DNA of 64,000 nucleotides from Siderastrea radians. Its lineage: Eukaryota > Cnidaria > Anthozoa > Scleractinia > Rhizangiidae. This document shows positions 42,301 through 54,100 of the stretch, piece after piece. Made by a program: the position numbers and the translations under genes. The stretch lies in NCBI GenBank assembly GCA_964017195.1, contig OZ024894.1, positions 6,499,037-6,563,036 of the forward strand. The letters run 5' to 3'. Under the pieces are notes generated by a model. That model did no database searches. It saw only the letters and a program-made list of their open reading frames with translations, and was not told the DNA's origin. The stretch's first letter is position 1; every line of letters starts with the position of its first letter.

Positions 42301-43065
42301 TGCATAAATAGAAATATTTCTAAACTGCCCTTACAGATTTTTCTCTTAAATTGTTTGCCGTTAGAATAATAATTCTTATTTTTGATGTTCCAGTGAGTTT
42401 TAGGCTGAATAAATATTTCTGTTATTAGATAAGAAGGCTGAATCTCGGTCAAGTTTCAGTCGTTATTAACTTTCACCGAGCAACAGTTTTATTTTGTTTT
42501 TCCTGGTCTATTTCACGGTTATTCACGTGCAATGAATATTTATACACGCTGCGCTCGTGTCCTCTCGTGCGTTTATAATTCCTTCTCATAATAGTAAAAA
42601 AAATATTCGTCCTCTAAGCTTTTTTCTCGTCATTTTTCGGCCCCAGTGTAATGCCATCTTGGGCGTTAACATGGATGCAATCCGTAATTAAAAATGCTAA
42701 AACGTCAGTCAGTATTTAAAGAATAATGGACGAGAGTCTCCAGGAAGAAGCTCAGAAGACGAAAATTTTTTGTTATTGTTAGAAGGAATTATAAATGCAC
42801 GAGAGGACACAAGCGCAGCGTGTATAAATATTCATTGCACGTGAATAACCGTGAAATAGACCAGGAAAAACAAAATAAAACTGTTGCTCGTTGAAAGTTA
42901 TACTAACGACTGAAACCTGACCGAGATTCAGCCTTCTTATCTAATAAACGAAATGTTTATTCAGCCTAAAACTCACTGGAACATCAAAAATAATTATTAC
43001 CCTAACGGCAAATAATTTAAGAGAAAAATCTGTGAGGGCAGTTTAGAAATATTTCTATTTATGCA
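42301..43065. mobile_element. Long-TIR MITE inside the recombinase gene
   Basis: Arms of about 290 bp (42301-42592 and 42778-43065) are inverted copies beginning TGCATAAATAGAAATATTTC; the loop is about 185 bp. The flanking duplication is unclear (TA versus AA). Recombinase homology resumes within a few bases of its right end. Confidence 0.75.
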
Positions 43066-44151
43066 AATTACGAGTATCTCATATACCCGCGCTCGGGAGA
43101 TTGTTTTGGATGCATTTTCTCAATTAGGTTTTCCTGCTAAATTGTTTGGCCTCCATAGTCTTAGATCAGGAGGCGCTACTGCCGCTGCAAACGAAGGTGT
43201 TAACGACAGGTTATTTAAGCGCCATGCATGGTCGTTGGCGATGGTTATGTTAAGGATAACTTAGAAGCGTTGCTTTCAGTCTCCAAAAGTTTGAAACTTT
43301 AGTTTTTCGTTTCTTTATTCTTTCTTTATTTCTTTATTGGGTTTGATAGTGTCAATAAACGAGATGCCTATTCCTGATTTTTGTCTGCGTTGTATGATAT
43401 TTAGTGTGAAAATGATTTGCTCTCGTTTCACTGCAGAGTGATTAGAGAACAAATGTATTTTCTCACGTTTAGGAATGCACGCTTGTTTGCGTGCTACGGA
43501 TGTGTCAGTATTTACTATGGAGTATAGCAATTGGTTAGAAGCGTGCGTGACTATTTGTTATTAGGTATATAAGGTATTTTCGCAGTTTTCAAGATTACTC
43601 GACGGCATCTCTCGCTACGTTTCTGTAAATTTTCTTCAATTTTGTTATTGTTTGTAACCAGGTACATTATGCTTAGACATGAAGACTTATGTTGTCTGTA
43701 AGCGAGTATATCCAGTTTATTTAGTTAAGTTTAAGTTGCTTTGGGTAAGCTCCGCTGAAACAGTCTTACGTTTGTTGTGAATTTTCTATTCGTGTGAAAT
43801 GCAATTCATTCTAGCTCATTGAATAGCTTTGTATAGTTGGCAATTGTCCTCGTTATCCGTTGTACGATTATATGTATTTTGGAACATTGCCCGTGTACTT
43901 ACAGTCTAGCTATCAATAAACGAGATGCCTATTCCTGATTCTTGTCTGCGTTGTATGATATTTAGTGTGAAAATGATTTGTTCTCGTTTCACTGCATAGT
44001 GATTAGAGAACAATGTTATCCCTTGTGCACTCATTACGTGCCTATATTTTGACAAGGACGGGGTGAGGACGGCTGCCGGGCTAATGAAGTTAACGTCGGC
44101 ACAATGCACAATTATGATTTAGATAACGACAATGAATAGAACTTAACTTAA

Positions 44152-44158
44152 GTTTATT
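44152..44158 (-). promoter_or_regulatory. Polyadenylation signal of the phosphodiesterase
   Basis: AATAAA on the minus strand (TTTATT at 44153-44158), about 310 nt after the stop codon, giving a short 3' UTR that ends just before the Ngaro element. Confidence 0.5.
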
Positions 44159-44464
44159 ACTGAATCATTTCTACAGATTAACAACAGAAAAACGGGTCTG
44201 GAAACTTACTTTAAACTAACTTAAGTTACCGCCATCGAGCTTCATGTTATACTCATATAACAATGACATAATGTTAAACAAAAAGTGCTGTTCCTTCTAC
44301 TACGCTTGTTTGTCTACCTAATTTTATGGTATTCATGACATTCACAGAATGAGCTTGGGCTACCCATGTTGAGACTCGACCATTCCAAGGGCCTGTGTTC
44401 TCCTTGTTCAACGCTGATCAAGGGGGATGCCGGCTTTAAGAACAAAGTTGGAAAAAATCTCAAC

Positions 44465-45142
44465 TTAGCGCACGAACCAACCTAACAAGAACAAAGTGAA
44501 CAGAGACAGAGCTGTTGGAATTGCTTTGTTTGCTGAAGCTTTTGCAGTCGGCTGATCTGTACTTGCAGGAGCCCGATCAAGCTTCTTTAGCAAACGAGGG
44601 ACATCGTCGGTCACCAAAGCCGAAGCACTCTTCGCAATCAGCAATTCAAGGGTTTTTTCGTCGTTTTTCCTCTGCTCGTCCGTCAGCGCCAAGTTGTCGA
44701 TGATGAAAGCGCCAAAACTAACGTCAGGGCTGTAGTTTTCTGCAAACGTCTGGAAAGTGTTGTTCGAGTACTGCGGATTGTTGAAAATGTTGTAGTCCAT
44801 GACGACGAAGCTGGAGTTGGTGGACTTTAAGAGATCGCCAGTTTGGAAGAGGGAGTCCATGAATTCTGTGCCATTGGGCGCCTTTTCCACGCACTGTTGC
44901 ATTCCAGGTAAATCTCCAAACTCGCTTTTCATTGTATCAGCATAACTTTGGTCCCACATGCCTTTTTTGTAAAATGTCCCCACGACAAGAGACGGATTCT
45001 GCTGTTTGGCTGCCATGATCTTAAATGGATCAAACGATGACAGAAGAACGTTTTTGGCTTCTCCTTTATCGGTAACGAGTTTTGCGACGGCTCGGCCAAC
45101 GCTTTCGCTTTCTGTGCGGTTTCGTAGGTAGCCTGGCTTCAT
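44465..45142 (-). CDS. Phosphodiesterase exon 4: C-terminal half and GPI signal
   Basis: Acceptor TATGTTTAG before ATGAAGCC, phase 0. Contains NVLLSSFDPFKI, the SFD strand typical of GDPD barrels, DYNIFNNPQYS, and ALVTDDVPRLLKKL, matching the end of the barrel. The hydrophobic C-terminus follows. Confidence 0.9.
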   Translation of the reverse strand: MKPGYLRNRTESESVGRAVAKLVTDKGEAKNVLLSSFDPFKIMAAKQQNPSLVVGTFYKKGMWDQSYADTMKSEFGDLPGMQQCVEKAPNGTEFMDSLFQTGDLLKSTNSSFVVMDYNIFNNPQYSNNTFQTFAENYSPDVSFGAFIIDNLALTDEQRKNDEKTLELLIAKSASALVTDDVPRLLKKLDRAPASTDQPTAKASANKAIPTALSLFTLFLLGWFVR

Positions 45143-48100
45143 CTAAACATAAATAAAATAAAATAAAATTATTTCTGTCGAATACAAAAATAATTGTTTA
45201 AATTTATCGAGAGGGGGAAGGAATATAAAAGCTACTGGACGAAACTAGAATGGGCGGTACCGATAAGTGGGTAATCGATACGAGCTGGAGTGGTTTTGAA
45301 TCGCGAGCCGTGCAGTATCGATTTAACCGATACATGAGTCCATTTGGCACGTGCATTTGCTTCCAAAGCTTGCAATCTACTGGTCGTTACTACAAAAGTG
45401 GCATGTCAGTTCCATATTTGGCAATCTCGTACCCAGAGTCCACTGGCTTTTTGGTCAGCGGGAGGGCGCCAGTAGAGACTCTGGGAGCGCTTACCATTTG
45501 TACGGAAAACCCGGTAATTCCGGGGAGAATTCAAATGGAACGGTTCATTCCGGTGGAATGTTTTCCGAAAAAAGGTAATACCTTCCGAGGTATTCCTTTT
45601 TCTCGCTTTTTCCGGAATTGCCGGAAATTTCTGTACCATTTGTCCACAATTACCAGTGCCAGGCTATTTCCGAGAAGACAGCAATGCCCATGACGGCGGA
45701 TTTAAGTGATGAATCTTTACTGTTCCAAACCGTTCGTGACGTGACAGTTGTTTTATTCTCGCGGCTACTGTCAACAGACGTCTTGCAACACAATTGTAGC
45801 ACTCAAGGTGAGAAAGATTTAGGTTTTGGCCGTCGGTTCTTGTGTTTTACTTTTGCTTTCATGATTCGAGCTTTTGAGCATAATGGCGTGGGAAAACACT
45901 TGCATCCGAAACTTCGAATCAAATGATACGGCTCAATCCGTTCCGTTTTCTTGGTGAGAGAAAAAGTGCAGTTCCATTTCTCCAAAAAAATCCACCGAGA
46001 ATTCCATTCAAATGGTAAGCGCTCTGGGATAATGGAATTTTTTATCCCAGAAAACGTGGGATTCCGGTTTTAGTGCGCATGCTTAAGTTCAAAACGGACG
46101 TCAAATGTCCCAAAATGGCAGCCATGTAATCCGTACACCAGAAGGCGGCTCTAGGCCAGTTGATTCTTACACACGATTGAAGGCAGTTGAAATTTTTGAA
46201 TAAGAGGAGTAGAGTGAAAGATAGAGCGTCTGGCGCCGTCTCTGGTAACGTCTCTGGAGCCTTCGGTGAGTGTCTTTCTTTAATACTTTGGTATCAGAAA
46301 ATTATAAATACGTACGCAGTGAGTTCCACATCTTAATTATTATCCGGATGTTACTAAAACGGAGAATGGGGAATGGGGAATGGGGAATGGGGAATGGGGA
46401 ATGGGGAATGGGGAATGGGGAATGGGGAATGGGGAATGGGGAATGGGGAATGGGAATGGGGAATGGGGAATGGGGAATGGGGAATGGAGAATGGGGAATG
46501 GGGAATGGGGAATGGGGAATAAGGAATGGGGAATGGGGAATGGGGAATGGGGAATGGGGAATGGGGAATGGGGAATGGGGAATGGGGAATAAGGAATGGG
46601 GAATGGGGAATGGGGAATGGGGAATGAGAAATAGTGGTCAGCGGTAATACCTAAAAAATTAAGTTGGAGTCTGCGCAGTACGGTAAAGAAACGAGGATTG
46701 CACGTGGAGAGCGAAAGATGGAAGGTAAGAATATTTATCTGTCAGTTTTTCCCGAGTTTTTGGGATTATTGAGTTTCTGTTTATTAAAATTAACCAAAAA
46801 TATTGATTTGCAGGTAATGAGAGTAACGATGATATTTAGGATCACGAGGTTATCGTTATCGACAGGTTGGAATAAAAAGATTCGTATCACTTTGAGTACA
46901 GTCGCTTCGAGTGTTACAGTGAAACCCATTAAACCATGAACGCCTAAATTATTTCTGGAATGTTTATTGTTCTGCGACCAATCAGATTCGAGACGTAACC
47001 GCAACAAACCGCAAGAGTAATTAGCTGAAAGGTTTCGATCACGAAACGAGTCGGTGGCTTTTGCGTCCACGATAAATTCTCAGTTTCACCGCCGATTAAC
47101 AAACACTCTGAAATTTGTTATTTTGTTTTCTAATTCAGAGTTTATGCATAAACAAAGAATAACTATAAACGATATTTTACTGAAAAGAGATAAATAATCG
47201 AACAGACACGGCTAGGAGCGCGTCTGGGAGCAGAATCGAGAGCAGAATAATTGTATTCAGTTTTTGATTTTTTTGAAAAACGGCCTCTCCGGTGTTGTCA
47301 GTTCTAATCATTTGTAGGTTTCAGCCTTTTCCCTGTTTGACCAAAACAGTTAACTGAATAAACTTTGCAAAAGTTTTTCTTTACCCTACTATGGTGAGGA
47401 GAACAGTGTATCAAGCTCATTCACGGCAAAACTCTTCCGTCCAAGATGTCACGCAAGCCGTTAGCCGAGCATTTTACGTTATGGACATGAAACAACGAGC
47501 TGGATTTTTCTTCCACGATTCTCAATTTTTTTATACCCTTTGGAAATACTGCAGTTGTTATTCTTTTCTATTTCAGATAGCTTCTGTGTGAGCGAAGGAT
47601 AGACGGCACAAGTGAACAAATGTCCAGTTCTAGTAGAAGCGATTCGTGCATTTAGTATATTTAAAAAAGATACGTTTCCTTCGGTGTTTGCATAAACATC
47701 CCATTTATCACTTCTTTGGTTTTGCCTCAAGACGTGCTTGTTTTTGGCCCTCATTTGATGTTTTCGATTCCGTCGGTCCAAAGTAACACAACTACCGAAC
47801 TGAGACCTAAATAGCCATCAAAAGCGAGTGTAATTTTTCGAAATTATTGCAACGGTACGCAAGTTGCACGCATGTTTGTATCTGCAACGGCAGGCGTGTT
47901 TGTGTTTGCCGTGAAAACTCGGGTCTAACAGAAGCTACAGTGATTATTTGCTCTACTGCAATAATCGGCGGTGAAACTGCGTGACATCTTGGACGGAAGA
48001 GTTTTGCCGTGAATGAGCTTGATACACTGTTCTCCTCACCACAGTAGGGTAAAGGGAAACTTTTGCAAAGTTTATTCAGTAAACTGTTTTGGTCAAACAG

Positions 48101-51100
48101 AGAAAAGGCTGAAACCTACAAATGATTAGAACTGACAACACCGGAGAGGCCGTTTTTTAAAAAAATCAAAAACTGAATACAATTATTCTGCTCTCGATTC
48201 TGCTCCCAGACGCGCTCCTAGCCGTGTCTGTTCGATTATTTATCTCTTTTCAGTAAAATATCGTTTACAGTTATTCTTTGCTTATGCATAAACTCTGAAT
48301 TAGAAAACAAAATAACAAATTTCAGAGTGTTTGTTAATCGGCGGTGAAACTGAGAATTTATCGTGGACGCAAAAGCCACCGACTCGTTTCGTGATCGAAA
48401 CCTTTCAGCTAATTACTCTTGCGGTTTGTTGCGGTTACGTCTCGAATCTGATTGGTCGCAGAACAATAAACATTCCAGAAATAATTTAGGCGTTCATGGT
48501 TTAATGGGTTTCACTGTAACACTCGAAGCGACTGTACTCAAAGTGATACGAATCTTTTTATTCCAACCTGTCGATAACGATAACCTCGTGATCCTAAATA
48601 TCATCGTTACTCTCATTACCTGCAAATCAATATTTTTGGTTAATTTTAATAAACAGAAACTCAATAATCCCAAAAACTCGGGAAAAACTGACAGATAAAT
48701 ATTCTTACCTTCCATCTTTCGCTCTCCACGTGCAATCCTCGTTTCTTTGCCGTACTGCGCAGACTCCAACTTAATTTTTTAGGTATTACCGCTGACCACT
48801 ATTCCCCATTCCCCATTCCCCATTCCCCATTCCCCATTCCCCATTCCTTATTCCCCATTCCCCATTCCCCATTCCCCATTCCCCATTCCCCATTCCCCAT
48901 TCCCCATTCCCCATTCCCCATTCTCCATTCCCCATTCCCCATTCCCCATTCCCCATTCCCCATTCCCCATTCCCCATTCTCCATTCCCCATTCCCCATTC
49001 TCCGTTTTAGTAACATCCATTATTATCCTGCTTTATCTTCCAAATCTTTCATATCTTATTTACAATCCCAATATGTATGGATAGTAAAATCGTTGGACGT
49101 TACTTTGGTCATCGAAGTATTTTAGGCTTTACATCAGATTTTCGTATGACCATTGTAGAGTTCTATACTACTTTTTTCTAGATTTTGGTATGGAATTCGA
49201 ATATTCGTTTGACCATTTTCTTGCACATATAAATAAGTAATAAATTATTATCGTTTTTCACAACAGTTTGCTGTGAGATACATATTTGCTTCAAATGCTT
49301 TTTTGGCCTCTTTTGTTCCTCTATTGAAAAGGGCATTCCAATATTTCATCATGCGCTCTCCTCCTTCTCTTCCAGTGTCATCTATTATATTGCATGACGA
49401 AGACACTCAGCTAAAGACCTTGCAGTCTGTGATTGAAGATCTTGTTTTCCTGGTCATCAGTTAAGAGATCATTGACTGGGGAAAGTAGGGGTTCCGCTGA
49501 AGCCTCTGGAGGACTGGCAATTTCACTGAATCAGCTCCAGGAAGATGCAACTATTCTAACAGGCTTGGCCATTTTCTATAGGCAGCCATAAACATTTACC
49601 AATCAAAGCTGGAATCTGTTTTTACCAAGGACATTAAAATGGCCTGGGCTTACTTGGAAACCCTACCCCATCTCAGACCAAAAATGTTCTATAGACTAAC
49701 GAGTTAAATTTTATTCTCTGTTATTCAGAATGTATTATTTTCACACATTTTGTAACAACATAAATTAGAAAGGAAGGCTAGAAAACATCTAAATCGGGCA
49801 AAATAAAGAAAGGAACTGTCAACACTGTTTATATGAATTTCAAATAAGCAGAAAAGTTTACCCCATCTCAGACTAAAGGGCCAAAATTGGAACTACTTTA
49901 CTGACTTAATAAGAAGGCCAAAAATAGGAACCCATCTAGCAGCCCATACCTGTATGCTGTATATGGGGTAGTAACACCCCTGCCCCCAAAACCCTGAGGA
50001 AGATGTATTCTAGGTTTCTCAGCTTGACTTAAAATCTATGTGAAGAACTTTTCCCCACTGCTATAATGTGCTGCAAACATTTCAACATTTGTCTGGAGGT
50101 TATTTCCAACCAAAACTGCCAAATTTTTTGCATGGTCATTGTCCGATTACCAACTGTTATTTGAAACTTTGCCAGTGGGGAGTAAAAAATAAAAACATTG
50201 TCATTGACAAGAAGATATAAAATAAAGTAACATAATTATATGGAGATGGAATAATACAGATTAATTTATTAATTTTATTTTGTTCTGTAGCTGATGTGTA
50301 TCACCCACTGTTCTGGTTCTTGAAGAGTGTAGATAATGACAGTTTGGTTTACTTTTGATAGTAACATTAATAATTATTGTTATATAGAATTAAAAAATGA
50401 ATGTCCAGTTTCAATAAACATCTTCTGCAAAGTATGTGCTTAACTTTATATAAATTAGCCCAAGTCCCCCAAGTACGACAATTTCAATGGGCTGCAATTT
50501 TATTGATCACGATTGATGAAACCAGTGTAGTCAGTTGTAATAAATGTTTCTTTTTTGTGTGGTAAACATTCCGACGGGGGGGGGGGGCACTTGAAGGGAA
50601 GTTTGGGTGGGGGTGTGCTGCCAAGGCCTTCAAAGCCTGACCCTCTTTAAGGCAAAATCCATTCATTTTGCTACTCTGTTTAAGACAAGAGACCTTCTTT
50701 TGTGACCAGAAAAAATTTATTTCAGAAAGTATTTGTTTAAGTAAAATAATGACATCGTAGAATTAGATTTAAAGAATTGTTGGCACCACACATGTAGACC
50801 GCTCACTGCCAACGTTCACACCCTGCTCAATGCTTTCAGTCCAGAAATACATACATACATACATACATACATAAGCTTTATTTTTTCTCGCTAAATAGTG
50901 CTAAATAGTGAAATTGTATACCCTGTTTAACCCTTTAAGCCCCAACTTCATTATACAAATTCTCCTTACTGGTCTCCATAGATTTTACTGATTACTTATT
51001 GGGAGAACCTGTTTAAAGACCAAGACAGTTCATGTTTGGTGACCATTTGCCAAATTCTTATGACCTGTATGTGTTATAATACACTGATATGATGAGGAGA

Positions 51101-54100
51101 AATTTGATGCTGATCATTCTTGGGGCTTAAAAGGTTAGACGCAAGACCCTGAAAACCATACCCTGTTAAGTGACACAATAAGGGAGTGTCTCCTCCCCCC
51201 AGAAAACATTGTATTTCAATAATACAATTCAAATTCATGTAGGTTATAAAGCTTTGAAGGTATTAGACATTCTTAAAAGTATGACCAAACGTTGTCATCC
51301 AAAACATCCAGTGATCTTGAATACTGGCTGCCAGAACAGCAAATGAAAAGATTTCAATGATATGTGTCGTATGGCAATACAAATACTGCATTTTCTAATT
51401 TATTTAACTTTCCACTTCAGGATGCCAGTGTTTATTCAGGGCCCAGCCTTAAAATGAGAAATACATGAGTATGTGTCTCATTTGCACAACAAATTCACAA
51501 CATTTATTACCTAACAGCTGTTATTGCTAGTCAGAGTATAGGTTCAATTTATTTCCAGGACAACACAGGCATCTAAGCATATATGACATAGAGACATGCA
51601 AATTTAAGTCCCCTGCAATCGGAAGCTGTCAGTGTCTGTGGGGGGGGGGGGGGGAAGGAGTACTTTCCCATAAAGGGTTTGGGTTTTTTTAGCCAATCTG
51701 GAAAAAAAATAGGCTGTATACCTTTAGACTTTGAAGCTAAATTGGAATTTCCAGAGGCATGAGGGAGTCCAAACTGATGCAAAAACCTTCCTTGAGAGGG
51801 GTATGGTATTTCCTGGATCCCCACAATTTTACGATGTCGAGGTAAAAAAGTTATGTCGGTTATAGCTATATACATCCTTGTAATGTTCATATTTCAAAGG
51901 AAATTCTAGGCAAATAATCAGAACCACAGAAAAAATAGGAGATTGCCAGATCAGCTCCATGCACTGCTAACAAACATTATTACAAAAAATCATTTATATT
52001 CGGATTTGTTTTGTAGTGGTTGTATGTTTTGCAGTAGTTGTAAGGCTAGCTGTGGAGGGACATGGACAATTTTCTTTTTATTATAATTTTGAAGCTCTGC
52101 TTTTTACAGATACACAAACATGCTCACTTCAAAGTACCAGTGAAAATCAAAAAGGTTACAGGTTGATAGTCCTGGTCACATATTATTTTCACCTCTTAAA
52201 TTATGATTAACAAAATAGCTTGCATGAATACATGGGCCCTTAAGCTTGATTGTAACTGGAACTTACTTAAATAAAACATCAATATGTCAGATAGATTAAC
52301 CTTACTATTAAGGTGTTCAGTTCCAGGGATAAAGGTCATGACCTTTTGGATAAGGCTGAATTCCCTTCCACATCTCCATATGCTATGATTTATGATTTGA
52401 TCTTTTTCTTCTTTTTGACAACTGGAACACAATTGTGGCAAGGAAATCAAGAACTACAGTCCTGAGCTCTCTTTTTCAAGTCCTCAATTATAAGTGTATG
52501 CATTGTACTGACCCAGTGAAGTTCAGTGACGGTGGTTTTGTTTCTTTTCTGAAAATGTGCACAACTGAGGGGCCAGGCTTTCCATGTTTCTTTTTACACA
52601 CTCAGTGACAGCTTCACCTTTAATTTGTTCCCGCAGTTAACATGTTCAATGAAAACGTATTTGGAAGAATCTAGTATTTCGACACTCGGGTCTCTCAAAG
52701 ACTTTATAGTTGCATACAGTGTCACTATCCTTTTGCATTAAGAACGTGTGTTGAACATTCAAATAATAACAGACAACTGTTTAATTATAATAAATCTTGA
52801 CAAAAGTAAGATTTGTTTAGAATGTTTCGACGACGAAAGATTTAGTTCCGTCATAAAAAAATGCAGCTTATGTTAACTTTAAGTACTCCAAAAGAGCTTG
52901 ATCTTTATTGTATTGGACTGGGAAAACTTTTCTTTTGCAATAAAATTGATTAAAATATTTTGCAATATAATATTTATTACATGTCTGGATAGATTTACCT
53001 CCACTTTCTCATAACTATCTTCCGCGTCTGTAGGCTTTTGTAGAGGCTTAGAAAGATTGGTTAAGAACAGAGAGACCCTCGTTCTTGCTCTGTGCTCGTT
53101 TTCAATTTTCCTCCGTTTTAAGCCGTGCGAAGGACTTCGATCCGCGATGGTTCTTCTGTAGTTTTAACTTTCAGTCATTGTACATGAAGCTACTTTTCCT
53201 CTTTTCCCTTTCTTTGTTATTGCAGATATTGTTAAAAGTGTCAACCTTTTCAATTATCCCCTTTATTTGATGACAGGATCGGCAAATTGGAGTTGCTACA
53301 AACCAGTAAAACGTCAATGTCGTGTTCCGTCGATCGAGTCAGCTATGAGCAGAACAGAACGGCCGCGGTAATGATCTTCCATCGAAGCTGCTTGTATTTT
53401 CACGGTGATTCACCGTCAGAAGACAGCATTGCATAGCAAATTACCGCACAAAAACCGCTAAAGTTATTCAGACTGGTGCCCGTCCGAAAAATGCTTTATT
53501 TACCATCAAACTTTTAATGAAACTGAGTTGGTCGCAAGCTTCTGGTTTGTTGGCTACAAGCTACTTAATCAGCCAATCAAAAACATTATATTTTTCCTTA
53601 GGTTTCCGGTTCAGTGAAATTTCCGCCGTTCCCTTTGTTTTATCATCAGCCAATCAAAAAAATAGATTTTTGCCATTATCCCAGAGCCTCTACTGGCGCC
53701 CTCCCGCTGACCAAAAAGCCAGTGGACTCTAGGTGCGAGATCGCATATTTGGTAACATGCAGGTGCCCAGGGCCGTCTAGAACAGGACAGTGGAGGCTGG
53801 GAATGAGTAAACTTACGTTTAAGTACATCACCAGTTTTTTGTCTTTTACTGCATCGATGACTTCAGACAGTAATGGTATTTTTCTTGTTTTGCCATAATT
53901 GTACTGTTTGGTTCCTGTGATACAAACAAAATTACTTTCAGTCTAAGAAGCCGACGGTTCAAGGAAACGTGAAGAAATGTTATCATGTTGCAGACAAACT
54001 TAGCTAGAATATCCTTGATTTATTAAATTCTCACTGATGTCAGTTGCATAAGCTTCTAGTTTTCTCATTGTTTAGCCGCACACCGCTTATTAAATAAATA

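Larger units (their letters stand above)
41230..43305 (+). pseudogene. Ngaro tyrosine recombinase, split by insertion
   Basis: The N-terminal part (TERYSRAFEKFRVWAAS, LESLLQSNSPYSALEAAV) runs to 41582. Further remnants follow to about 41790 (SDLRTAAFVSQL, LGFYAL). The C-terminal part resumes at 43068 (SYTRAREIVLDAF, LHSLRSGGATAAA, RLFKRH) with a small deletion after KRH. HxxR and KRH belong to the catalytic set of tyrosine recombinases, which integrate the cDNA without target duplication. Confidence 0.8.
36841..44014 (+). mobile_element. Ngaro-type tyrosine-recombinase retrotransposon, degenerate
   Basis: Split direct repeats follow the Ngaro pattern. A1 is 36841-37022 and A2 43451-43631. 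B1 is 43352-43453 and B2 43913-44014, giving A1-ORFs-B1-A2-B2. The order inside is gag, RT/RNase H and tyrosine recombinase. It is broken by a stop in gag, the hAT-like copy B (37466-38522), frameshifts in RT, and an insertion in the recombinase. The A repeat contains GGTATATAAGG near 36955, a likely promoter. Confidence 0.85.
45143..53816 (-). other. Phosphodiesterase intron 3 (8.7 kb)
   Basis: No coding exon is supported inside. It holds the dispersed repeat with MITE (45400-46060), the foldback element (46346-49018), a TTAA MITE (50927-51138), a CATA microsatellite (50850-50873), and G-runs near 50576 and 51640. An inverted second copy of the dispersed repeat lies at about 53575-53765. Confidence 0.75.

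Noticed and set aside
46270..49020. Long Gly/Glu/Trp/Met open frames on both strands
   Set aside because: They are translations of the GGGGAAT heptamer array; a 7-bp unit keeps frames open by chance.
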